64,000 nucleotides of DNA. It comes from Tetrastigma voinierianum (taxonomy: Eukaryota; Streptophyta; Magnoliopsida; Vitales; Vitaceae). A model generated the notes under the pieces. The model was given only the letters and a program-made list of their open reading frames with translations. It did not search any database and had not been told where the DNA came from. The translations under genes and the position numbers were made by a program. Where the stretch lies: NCBI GenBank assembly GCA_016808115.1, contig JAEQBH010003960.1:124001-188000 (forward strand), written 5' to 3'. Numbering within the stretch: the first letter of the stretch is position 1; each line of letters begins with the position of its first letter. This document shows positions 24,216 to 33,545 of the stretch, piece by piece.

Positions 24216-24439
24216 AATGAAAAAGAAAAAACCAAAAAAAATAGAACTTGAAAAACCAAAAAAAAAATAGAACTTGAAAAGAAGTTAAATTTTCATAACA
24301 AACAAGGTATTAGAGAAGCAGGAAAAACTTAATTCAACCAAATGCCGTCGTTACGACATTTGTGAATCAAATGCGTCGTTCTAGCGGCGGCAATTGAAGA
24401 TAAATTCAAAAGCCGTCGTCCGGATGCGATACGTATTTT

Positions 24440-24550
24440 AAATGCCGGCGTTCCCGTTGCCGGCATTAAGCTCTACTTCGGGAATTATTTTGGACGCCAT
24501 ATTAATTTAATTTAATTTTTTTTTAAACAACTTATATCCGTACAAAACTC
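24440..24550 (-). repeat. Right terminal inverted repeat of the MULE
   Basis: Reverse complement of 23339-23449; it ends TATCCGTACAAAACTC and is followed by the second TGATTAAGA. Confidence 0.92.
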
Positions 24551-24813
24551 TGATTAAGATCTTTTGAAATAAAGCACATGCTCCATATGGTACCGTCCAT
24601 ACTGGTTCTGTGGACACTTCTAGCTATGCCTGAGTCCCCTTCTATTTCAGAAGGATAGAAAATTCTCTGAAATCATGGCATACATGAACCATCATCAAAA
24701 GAAATCTGTATCTAATCACAATAAACTAGGTACAACTGAATAAATTGCTTTTCAAATAGTGACAGAAAAGTAAATATGCTTAAAATGCAATCAAACTACC
24801 ATAGAAATTCAAC

Positions 24814-24903
24814 CTTATCAATGATATCACTGCTGGTAGCCATTGAAATGGAGAATTTATGGCCAATCGATCTTCATATGCACTAGTGGCAATAAAACAG
24901 CCG
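24814..24903 (-). pseudogene. Pseudogene exon 5
   Basis: Acceptor CACTCAG before 24903 and donor AAG|GTTGAA after 24814. It encodes GCFIATSAYEDRLAI, then in a shifted frame FSISMATSSDIIDK, the expected continuation. The exon is 90 bp where codon phase on both sides needs a length of 88 or 91, so a small indel (ATAAATTC) breaks the frame. Confidence 0.85.
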
Positions 24904-25115
24904 CTGAGTGGAGTGGGGGGAAGGAGAAAAGATAAATAAATAGCAGTTAGAAACATTAATAGGAATTTAAAACTCAAAACTCATTATTTTCCTTGAGCCT
25001 TCCTGATCCATGAAAGCAAATTGATAAGAGCAACTCCAACTGTGCTCCATGGAGACCAAAAAATCCCCCTCCAACCGTTCTCCATTTCAATCTCCAAATT
25101 TGGAGATATGTGAAC

Positions 25116-25294
25116 TGTTATAGCATATATCTACTTTACATATAGAGTTGTAATCTATTAGGAAACTTGTCCTATAGAGATGTAATCTATTACGAAGGTT
25201 AGATTGGATTACGTACCGCCTATATTCACAATGGATCCAATGAAAAAAAACACACAGAATTCCATTCCTCAAATTCTTTGTCCTTCTTTCTGTA
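25116..25294 (+). repeat. 5' LTR of Copia E
   Basis: It starts TGTTATAGCATATATCTACT, ends CTTTCTGTA and is followed by GTATCGAGCCTAGGG, a damaged initiator-Met primer site. It aligns with 29146-29318 (shared TAGAGTTGTAATCTATTA). Confidence 0.85.
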
Positions 25295-25880
25295 GTATCG
25301 AGCCTAGGGCTTGAGTTTGGTCGAAAAAAAAAAAAAAAGGCAAATTTTTTAAGTTTTTCGGAAGAACCTGGGGTCGGTAGAGTGTTTTGAAACACCACGT
25401 TAGGGTGGTTAGTGGGGTGCACCCTTGACACAAGAGAAGACCCAGCCTCTAGATCGGCACATCCCAAAGTCGGCAGAAATTTGGGAGGGGGAGAGGCACG
25501 TGAGTCTCAAGCGCAGTTTTTCTCCTCGCCTTAGTTCCTCACGAGCTAGCGCGTGAGGGCCTGTGGCTTCACCGCCGGCCACCAGACTCTTCCACCTTTG
25601 TCGTCAGGACAATCCATCCCGACTACACACTCCCCTTGTAGGGCTCGGGCAGTGTCTTTGGCCAATTTGTGTCACATCGGCCTTGTTTTCCTTGGGTTTC
25701 TTCCTACTCTTCTTGATTTCTTCAAGTTCGGTAACATCAAGAGGTGATTTGTGGTTTTTTGGAACCTAAATACATTCAGGTGTGGTGTTTTTCGCGGAAA
25801 GTTGGTCCTTTTCCTTGCAAGATCCTATTTTTTGATATTTTTCAGACTTTCAAAGACCTATTTGAGTTAGATCTGCTTCT

Positions 25881-26025
25881 ATGACTAACCAGAAACCCTC
25901 AGGAGGAGTTGTGTGTCATTATTGCCATAATCCAGAACATGTACGACAACATTGTAGGAAGCTACATAATAAAAATCGAAGATTTCAATCTATTCATCAT
26001 CAAAAATCACTTCAGTCTGCATTTA
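25881..26025 (+). pseudogene. Copia E gag zinc-knuckle fragment
   Basis: Reads GVVCHYCHNPEHVRQHCRKLH: a C-X2-C-X4-H-X4-C nucleic-acid-binding knuckle with all four ligands present. The larger upstream gag domain is not found. Confidence 0.75.
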
Positions 26026-26439
26026 CTTTTATCAATACACTCGTCGAGTCGATAAAGCCACGTAGCGTATTTTATTTGTCTTCCTGCATGGGTCATTGGC
26101 TCTGATGTTGTGTATGATAGGTAATTCCAATTTATTTACTACGTTTCTGTCACACCCTTCTACTTCTATTGTTACCCTTGCCAAATGGATCAACATTTTG
26201 TGTCCTTGATCATAGACCCGGTCATCGAACTCACTCTAATCGCTAAGGCATACATTAAGTTTCTGCAAATTCTCTTTTAATTTAATTTTTGTGAAGTAAA
26301 CTCCTCATTACTACTAATTCTGATTATCTCATTCTTTTCTGATCATTGCTTGATTCAGGATCGACAAAGCGGATTATTGGTTGAGGACGCAAATATAGGG
26401 ATCTCTACATCCTTGAAACAGAGGTGCCAAAGTATGTTG

Positions 26440-27410
26440 TTTGTTCTGGGGTTGTTACCTCATTCGAATTATATTGTCGCTTGGGTCATTCTTCTCTCCC
26501 TTTGTTGAAGAAGCTATATCCTCAATTTTCCAGCCTATCTTAATTGAACTGTGAGTCATGTCAATATGCTAAGCTTCATCGAGCACATTTGAGTCCTAGA
26601 GTCAATAAACAAGCTTCCACTCCTTTTGAGTTAGTTCAATATGATGTTTGGGGTTCTTGTCTAGTTTTGTCTCCGACTGGGTTTAAATATTTCGTTACCT
26701 TTGTAGATGATTTATCTAGTGTCACTTGGCTTTATCTAATGAAAAGTTGTTCTAAGCTTCTTTTCTCATTTTAGTGTCTTTCACACTGAAATTCAAACAT
26801 AATTTCACGTTTTTGTGCAAACATTGAGAAGTGATAATGCCAAGGAATATTTGTCGGAACCTTTTCAGTCCTTTATATTACAACATGAGATTCTCCATCA
26901 GACCTCATGTATTGATACACCCTCTCAAAATGGGGTAGCTGAGAGAAAAAATAGACATCTTCTTGAGATTGCTTGGGCCATTTTGTTCCAAACGAATGTC
27001 CCTAAACATTTTTGGGTCTACGTAGTCTCCACAGCTTGTTTTTTGATTAACAGGATGCCCTCATCGGTTCTTAATTAGGCTACTCCTTACCACCAGTTGT
27101 TTCCAAATAATCCGTTGTTCCCTATTGCTCCCAAGGTATTTGGATGCACATGCTTTGTTCGGGATGTCCACCCTCATGTCTTTAAACTTGATCCGAAGTC
27201 CTTAAAGTGTATCTTTGTGGGATATTCTCATGTTCAAAAAGGGTATAGATTCCCCCTCTTCAACGCTACTTTGTGTCTACTGATGTTGCATTCTTTGAGA
27301 CTACCTCATTTTCCCTTCTGTCTATTGTTACGCGTCAGAGGGAGGAAGAAGACTTGCTTATTTATACTCTTGCCTCACCCATTTTCTCTCCCTAACCTGT
27401 TTCTGTCCTA
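26440..27410 (+). pseudogene. Copia E integrase
   Basis: NCESCQYAKLHRAH gives the zinc-binding end; FELVQYDVWGSC and FVTFVDDLSSVTWLYLMKS give the start of the catalytic core; QTLRSDNAKEYLS and then HQTSCIDTPSQNGVAERKNR give the rest. The three acidic positions (D in YDVWG, D in RSDNA, E in AERKN) are readable. Stops near 26540, 26774 and 27078 break the frame. Confidence 0.85.
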
Positions 27411-27582
27411 GCTTAGGTAAAACCTCCAATCAATCAGGTCTACACTCGGCGCCAACACCCCCCAGTCTTGAGCCTTCCAGGCTGTGACATTAGATCAGTC
27501 AATGATGATCTTCTGATAACTCTCTTGTAAGGTAAGCGATCGGTGTACTCATCCTATTTCTTGCTTTTGCTCTTATGACCAC

Positions 27583-29138
27583 TTGTCATCACGTTCTTGT
27601 TCTTGTTCTTGCATTGTATCCTTAGACTCTATTTCGTTGCCAAACAAGGTTTCTGAAGCCTTCACTCACCCTAGTTGGCGTAGTGTTATGATAAATATGG
27701 ATGCCTTAACTAACAATGGTACTGGGGACTTGGTTCATTTACCTGCTGGGAAGAAAGCCATTGGTTGTCGTTGGGTGTTCACGGTGAGGTTAATCAGTGG
27801 ATCCGTGCTCAGTTGAAAGCCCGCCTTGTTGCTAAAGGGTAATGCTGAACCTGGCGGTGACGGACTATTCGACACTTTTTCCCTATTGAACACTTTTTCC
27901 CTTTGTTGCTAAGATGACCTTATGTTTGGCTTTTTATATCATAGCTGCCAAATTGGGATCTCCACGGTACAATGTCAAGAATGTCTCTTCGCAGCAGCTC
28001 GGGAGGAGGTGTATATGGAGCAACCTTCAGGGTTTGGTTTGTTGCTCAGGGGGAGAAAGTGAGGGTTTATCATCTTCGGAAGTCTTTGTATGGTTTGAAA
28101 CAGAGTTCATGTGCGTGGTTTGGTAAATTGACCCAGACGGTTGAGGAACTGGCATCTGAAAGATTAAATCGACAGCAGATGTATAGGAACTCGGTCGAGT
28201 ATCATTTTGGTAGTGCATGTGGATGATATTGTTGCTCCCATTGAGAATGGCTAAAGTATCCCATCTCTAAAGTCCTTTCTTCAAAGTCAATTTCATACAA
28301 AGGACTTAGGGATGCTAAGATACTTCTTGGGCATTGAAGTTATGCGAAGCAAACATGAAATCTTCTTATCTATCTCAAGGAAATATGTGCTCGATCTATT
28401 GCCTGAGACTGAAAAATTGGGGGTAAAACCATACAGTTCTCCTATGGTTCCAAGCGTTCACCTTTCAAGAGAAGGCGAAACATTTGAGGATCCTAGGAGA
28501 TATAGAAGACTATTTGGGAAGCAAAATTACCTTATAGTCACTCGTCATGATATTGTCCACTCAGTCAGTGTTGTGAGACGATTACATGTCTTCTCGGCGG
28601 TTGATCATTGGGGCGGAGTTGTGAAGCGAGTCACATGTTCTTGAAAGATGCAGAGGCGTGGTATTTTATCTGATAATCATGAAACAATAGACTTGAGTGT
28701 TTCACAGATGCTGATTGGGTACTACAGGTTATTGTGTCTTTGTTGGAGAGAATCTAGTCTCATGGAAGAGTAAGAAACGGAGTGTTGTCTCTCGTCTAAT
28801 CTGATAAATATAGCGATGACCGCGATCATTATGAGATCATGTGGCTTCATCAACTCTTAATGGAAGTCGGCATTAGGACATTAGTCCCAACAAAACTCTC
28901 GTGTGACAACTAAGCTACCGTTCATATTACTTCTAATATGGTATTCCATGAACGAACTAAGCATATTGAGATAGACTGTCATTTCATTCGTGAGAAAATA
29001 CAACTCGGCTTGATTTCTACAGGATATGTAAAGACTGAAGAGCAATTGGGTGATATCTTCACAAAAGCTCTAAATGGGGACCGGGTTAGTCATGTATGTA
29101 ACAAGTTAGGCATGATTAATATCTATGCTCCAACTTGA
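27583..29138 (+). pseudogene. Copia E reverse transcriptase and RNase H
   Basis: RT pieces: KKAIGCRWVFTV, then SLYGLKQSSCAWFGKL, then a VVHVDDIVAP reading near 28214-28243 (the catalytic Asp pair present). Connection: MLRYFLGIEVMRS. RNase H end: HERTKHIEIDCHFIREKI, then EEQLGDIFTKAL near 29035. Several frameshifts lie between. The last open stretch ends just before the polypurine tract. Confidence 0.85.
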
Positions 29139-29145
29139 GGGGGAG
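29136..29145 (+). promoter_or_regulatory. Polypurine tract of Copia E
   Basis: TGAGGGGGAG directly before the 3' LTR; it primes plus-strand synthesis in intact elements. Confidence 0.85.
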
Positions 29146-29318
29146 TGTTATAACATATATCTACTATATATATAGAGTTGTAATCTATTAGAGAAACATC
29201 TTTATAAGGTTATGTCTATTAGGAATGTTAGATTGGTTTGTATATATGAAGATTCACCATGGATCAATAAACAAACACCTGAGAATTTATTCCTCGATTC
29301 TTTTGTTTTCCTTCTACA
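29146..29318 (+). repeat. 3' LTR of Copia E
   Basis: It starts TGTTATAACATATATCTACT and ends TTTCCTTCTACA, followed by TGAAT. Confidence 0.85.
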
Positions 29319-29323
29319 TGAAT

Positions 29324-30064
29324 AACAATATTCTCCCATTATTTATTATTATACTACTATTAATTATTTTATTCTTATAATAATAAAATGATTATTTTAT
29401 AACATATGTTTATATTTCAAGATATATTTATTTTTATTATTTATTTATTTTATTAATTTTTTATCATATTTTATTATACAATATAGCAAATGATTTAAAA
29501 TATTCATTTTAGATATTAATTTATTTTATTAATTTGTAAATCATTTTGAGCTATTTTCTTATGTAGATTTTATTAATGTTGCTTTATTTTTTAATGTAAT
29601 ATGATGCTTTATAATATTTATTAGTTTACTAATAAAAAAATATAATATTTATTAGTTTAAAATGCATTTTTAGGCTTTTAATCTATTTTTATTTAGTATG
29701 ATTTTATTTATTTAATTAAAATATTCTAATTTGAAAAAATAAAGATTTAAATAATGAATAGTAATTTCAAGACAATTTTAGGTGTTGGTTGGAGTGGAAG
29801 AAAAGTCGCCCATCATCTCGAATATGGAAGATGTCAATTTGAAGTTGAAAATGAAAATTTATGGTTGGAGTTGCTCTAAAGGGCCTATTTGACACAGCTT
29901 TACAAAACCAGCGGCCCTTTTAAACGGTTGAAAGAAGGCTATTTGTGTTGATCACAAACAAAGCGCCCAGTGAAAGTAGTCAAGTCTGAAGCTCCCACCA
30001 CTAATTGTTGGATGGAATGCATTTGCAAAAGAGCTTTCATCAAAAAGTCTCAGAATTTAAGATT
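29324..30064. other. No gene seen; very AT-rich intron sequence
   Basis: Intron 4 sequence between two retroelements. The first 450 bp are almost pure A/T. No coding, repeat unit or transposon terminus was recognised. Confidence 0.5.
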
Positions 30065-30069
30065 GTTAA

Positions 30070-30270
30070 TGTTGAGAATCATAAGATATTCTTATGATAT
30101 TCTCTTATTTATCTCATTCTTTTCTTGTACCTTATTTTCCTTCATTTTTGTATTTTATTTGTTTCCTTTTTGTATCTTCCTGACCTATATAAATAGGTAG
30201 GACCTATACTGTATTTTTCTAACTCACTCATTCAATAAAGAAAAGTATTCTTTTCTTCTCTCATTCCACA
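30070..30270 (+). repeat. 5' LTR of the TRIM-like element
   Basis: It starts TGTTGAGAATCATAAG and ends CTCTCATTCCACA. CTATATAAATAGG near 30185 is a good TATA box, and CAATAAAG near 30234 a polyadenylation-like signal. Confidence 0.85.
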
Positions 30271-30302
30271 TGGTATCAAAGCCATGGTTGGTTCTGGAGT
30301 GA

Positions 30303-30568
30303 GTCATCTTCTAAGTCTGATCTTCTTTGGCGGATCTTCTCTGACAGATCTTCTCCATCGGATCTTCTCAGTCGAATCTTCTTAGTCGGATCTTCTCCAT
30401 CGAATCTTCTCCGACACACCTTATCCGATGGATGTTCTCCGTCGGGTCTTCTTCGACGGACCTTCTCCGAAAGACCCTCTCCGACACACCCTCTCTGACG
30501 GTTCCTTTTCGACGAACCCTCTTCGGTGAACCCTCTTCGACGGACCCTCTCCGACGGATCCTCTCCAT
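30303..30568 (+). repeat. 14-bp minisatellite, 19 copies without indels
   Basis: Consensus CGGATCTTCTCCGA. Nineteen consecutive units start every 14 bp from 30303 to 30555 and differ only by substitutions, for example CGAATCTTCTTAGT, CACACCTTATCCGA and CGGACCCTCTCCGA. Later units shift from ATCTTCT to ACCCTCT, a directional drift. The reverse complement happens to be open and would encode Arg/Glu/Asp-rich repeats; this follows from the repeat and is not evidence of a gene. Confidence 0.92.
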
Positions 30569-30628
30569 TTAAGTACATATGTAACAAGGCACAGTGCGCT
30601 ATGATTTATACGCTCTGACTTGAGGGAG

Positions 30629-30746
30629 TGTTGAGAGAATCATGATATTCTTCTTTGGCCTATATAAATAGGTAGGACATATCTTGAATTTCTTAGCTAC
30701 ATTTCATTCAATAAAGAAAAGTATTATTTTCTTCTCTCATTTCACA
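30629..30746 (+). repeat. 3' LTR of the TRIM-like element (internally shortened)
   Basis: Starts TGTTGAGAGAATCATG, keeps the TATATAAATAGG and CAATAAAG blocks and ends CTCATTTCACA, but lacks about 80 bp of the middle found in the 5' LTR. Confidence 0.85.
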
Positions 30747-30751
30747 GTTAA

Positions 30752-32371
30752 CATATTAACTAAAAATTTTCTTTGCACAAATTCTTTTACAAAAGCCCTT
30801 CACTAGCATCCAGTGATACAACAAATAGTAACATGCACAGGCAACTTATCAGTAGGACGCATGCAAGGATGAAAACATCGGAAAATACAAATATATTGGC
30901 ACTTCGATTTTATAGAAATATCGAATAAAATATTGACAAATGTTTTGATAAAACATCAGTATGACATAAATTACATTAAATTTTTGGAAATAATAAAATA
31001 AACAATAATATACATGTAAAAAGCAATTTCATAATTATAGTGAGATAAGTATGGTTAAGATATTATTTATCAAAATTTTATAAAAATTTATTTTAAATTA
31101 TTTTGATAGTTATCGGTTCGAGTCATAGAACCACTAGGATTTAGCCAGGCCGTTAAGCTGAGGCCCCATGAAATTAGTCGAGGAGTGCGAAAAACCTTGA
31201 ATCAGAGTTATTAAAAATCTTTTTGATAATTTATTTTCATATTTTTAATATTTTAAAATACAAACACATTTTTTTAATAGGTAATACAAACATATAAAAT
31301 TTAAAGGATAAATATTAAAAAAAAATTAAAATTAAGATTGAAATTATAGTAATTTTTTAAATAGAAGTCATGAGATAAATGATGAAACAGTTAATATTGA
31401 ACTTATAATTTATTTCATTCAAATCTATTGAATAATGTAAAATAAATTATGTACATGCACTATTTTTATTTTTCTATCAGAAACAATGAAAAGATATACT
31501 AAAAGAATATGCATTATTTTTTTAATATTCATATTTTATATTTTTAACTATTATATAAATGATATAAAAATGTTTGTCAAGAAAATTATAATCACAGTTT
31601 TATACTTTTAGTAATTAATTAAATTGAAATATATATATATATAGCAAGTTCGCCCTAGTCGAAAATGTGTGGTTATTCCAGCCTTTTGGCATGGGTTCAA
31701 AGCTCCACACTGTCCGTAGAAAATTTTAAGGGGGAGACTGACCACACATGGCCACCCAGAAAAAATTAGGAAATATCCCAAGAAATTGGCAAGAAAGTGA
31801 ATACGGCAATATATTCACAAATATCCCCGATAAAAGCCCAAAGTTTCTGGGCACCAATTATCAGTCTGTACAGCACCCCACCAACAACATAAAAAATGGC
31901 GAAATTTTGCAGATAAAATTGTAAGTTTTAATCCATGCACACATGTACAGAACTTAAATACAAAAAAAAAAAAGGAGAGCTTAGTGACCCTATTCTAGTA
32001 AGTACATTAACATCACTCAAATTAGAAACTTGAGATATGCAATTGGGCTCATAACATCATTCCACTACATATTAAGAGCATATGTATGGATATTAACGAC
32101 ATGGACAGCTAATAATACACAAAATAATTTTTTTTAAAGTAATACACAAAATAATTAAGAAAGAAAACTTCTAATCAATGGACAAACATGTGTGTCTTCT
32201 AACTAATCTAACCCATTTTAATTTGTATCATCTGTATAATAAGTAATACCTTCAACTCTAAATCACTTAAAGAAAGTGTAAAAGAAACCATGCAGCTTGC
32301 ACAGAACAGCTAGAGTCCAAAACAAAATCTATTCTAATTTTTTGTAACCTAAAAAAAAAATCAACATTTAC
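30752..32371. other. Intron 4 remainder; traces of hAT- and SINE-like repeats
   Basis: No gene. At 30860-31000 there are CATCGGAAAATA and ATATCGAATAAAATA words like the repeat tail at 58140-58260. At about 31108-31195 GGTTCGAGTC (a Pol III box B word) is followed by a GTCGAGGAGTGCG segment, resembling a tRNA-derived SINE. At 31640-31740 another tRNA-like GGTTCAAAGCT occurs. All are weak. Confidence 0.35.
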
Positions 32372-32455
32372 TTGGAATCGATAGCCAGCATTCGTCCCAG
32401 CTGGTTCCTTAAGTTTCCCGGGCTGGAAAGTTGAACATGTGTTACAGGGAAAAAC
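32372..32455 (-). pseudogene. Pseudogene exon 4
   Basis: Acceptor GTCAG before 32455, donor CCAA|GTAAAT after 32372; 84 bp. It encodes FFPVTHVQLSSPGNLRNQLG and then RMLAIDS, preceded by the last base of a split Arg codon and leaving AA for the first codon shared with exon 5. No lesion is visible in this exon. Confidence 0.88.
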
Positions 32456-32589
32456 CTGACCCAACAAACAGAAGACAAGGACATTAAGGTAATCCATCAA
32501 AGAAGGCATTAGCATCCAAGATCAATAGGAAATGACAAAGCCCATGCCAGGGCCCAACATATCCTTTCAAAGAAAAAGTAAAAGAAAAC

Positions 32590-32669
32590 CTGTGCATTTC
32601 ATTGCAAAATCTGAGTAATGAAAGCTTCCCAGAATCAGAAACAACAACCAAAAGATCTCTCCCTTGCAT
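32590..32669 (-). pseudogene. Pseudogene exon 3
   Basis: Acceptor TTGTAG before 32669 and donor CACAG|GTTTTC after 32590; 80 bp. It encodes MQGRDLLVVVSDSGKLSLLR and then FCNEMH plus two bases of an Arg codon completed by exon 4. Intact. Confidence 0.88.
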
Positions 32670-32824
32670 CTACAACAAGAAAAGGGGGAAAAGAATACTG
32701 AAAATCATCAGGTAAATGCATTTTCATAGCAACTTTCTCCTATCTTTACCTTGATATTATGATTAAGTGAAAACTACATGTATATGACTAATAGTGTCCA
32801 TTATTAATTAATGAATTAGAGGAC

Positions 32825-32959
32825 CTGCGGATTTTGATAGTGGAACCTCTCCTTCCAATGTAGAACAGCAAGATCTTTAATTGTGCCAAATACAGCTTGC
32901 TCACATACAGATTGTACAATTCCATCTTCACCAATTATTACCAGCTCCAGGGATGTCTC
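32825..32959 (-). pseudogene. Pseudogene exon 2
   Basis: Acceptor TTCATTCAG before 32959 and donor CCGCAG|GTCC after 32825; 135 bp, exactly 45 codons in phase 0. It reads ETSLELVIIGEDGIVQSVCE, then VFGTIKDLAVLHWKERFHYQ. Intact in itself, but exon 1 leaves two bases at the only nearby GT donor, so the junction is out of phase. Confidence 0.88.
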
Positions 32960-33545
32960 CTGAATGAAATGACATCAAAAGAGTGACAGTTAAATTTAAG
33001 CCACCAAGGTATAACAATAAAGAATCTAATAACTCTTCAGTACTTGATTGCAGGTCAAATGAGATTACTTCATAGTTTTCTCCATTAGTAACAAATAACA
33101 ATAGCGATAAACAGGGTACAAAGTGAAAATACAAAAACACAGAGAGAATTTTAGGAAGAAGAAGTCACTTGAAAAGAGTAAAATCAAAGAAACAGTGATA
33201 TCCAGGATCATAACCTGGACTAAAGGAGAGATGGACATATTCCTACTTAAAAAAGAAGTTTCAAATGGAAGACGTACAAAGTTCAAGGACAAGTTGAGCA
33301 GCAAACAGAGAAAGAATCAAATGTAAGCTCCTGAATCTTCCACTCTGATACTTCAATGCATTTAAAGCCATCCTAGCCCACTCCTCCTACAGTTCCTAAA
33401 ATGAACAAGATAGAATTGACCTCCCAAAGTTACCACCACCCTCGCTCACAAATTCTCCATGCCAGCTAGCCACCCTCAACTTCAAGGTTCTTGGAACTCA
33501 GTGAAACCAAGAAAGTAAACAAAAAAGATGGGGGAAAAATTGACA
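32960..33545. other. Intron 1 sequence, no gene seen
   Basis: Purine-rich to mixed sequence up to the broken left end of the Copia element at about 33546. Nothing recognisable. Confidence 0.45.

Larger units (their letters stand above)
23339..24550. mobile_element. Non-autonomous Mutator-like element (MULE) in exon 6
   Basis: A 1,212-bp element bounded by a perfect 9-bp target duplication TGATTAAGA (23330-23338 and 24551-24559). The outer 111 bp at each end (23339-23449 and 24440-24550) are identical inverted repeats, starting GAGTTTTGTACGGATATAAG. More distant inner inverted similarity continues for about 130 bp, including CTAATACCTTGTTTGTTATG. The interior has no transposase and carries three copies of a roughly 190-bp tandem unit. 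The 9-bp duplication and long inverted repeats are Mutator traits; mobility would depend on a transposase elsewhere. Confidence 0.92.
23285..24666 (-). pseudogene. Pseudogene exon 6, interrupted by a Mutator-like element
   Basis: The acceptor TTTCAG ends at 24667 and the donor AG|GTATG starts at 23284. The first part (24666-24551) reads IFYPSEIEGDSGIARS and then GTIWSMCFISKDLNQ. After the 23339-24550 element, the second part reads PSRGYNPVLAIILNR. Removing the element and one 9-bp duplication leaves 161 bp in one continuous frame, in phase 0 at the start and leaving two bases that pair with exon 7's first base. The insertion is therefore in coding sequence. Confidence 0.9.
25116..29318 (+). 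mobile_element. Copia retrotransposon E, both LTRs present, in intron 4
   Basis: LTRs at 25116-25294 and 29146-29318, flanked by TGAAC (25111-25115) and TGAAT (29319-29323), a 5-bp duplication with one change. The order inside is primer site, a short gag remnant with a CCHC knuckle, integrase, RT, RNase H and polypurine tract. Most of gag is missing. It lies antisense to the pseudogene, inside intron 4, so it would not have interrupted coding sequence. All frames carry stops. Confidence 0.88.
30070..30746 (+). mobile_element. Miniature LTR retroelement (TRIM-like) with minisatellite interior
   Basis: A 677-bp element with LTRs at 30070-30270 and 30629-30746, a perfect target duplication GTTAA (30065-30069 and 30747-30751), a Met-tRNA-type primer site (TGGTATCAAAGCC at 30271) and a polypurine tract (TTGAGGGAG, 30620-30628). 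Between them is no gag or pol, only a 19-copy 14-bp tandem array. The 3' LTR lacks an internal block relative to the 5' LTR. The LTR sequence belongs to the same family as the Copia 3' LTR at 36423-36616. Confidence 0.88.

Noticed and set aside
30303..30568. Regular short repeats considered as a CRISPR array
   Set aside because: The units are contiguous 14-mers without spacers, in a plant genome, inside an LTR element.
30276..30587. Open minus-strand frame encoding Arg/Glu/Asp-rich repeats
   Set aside because: It is produced by the 14-bp minisatellite: 42 bp (three units) equals 14 codons, so any stop-free unit set stays open. No start context or homology.
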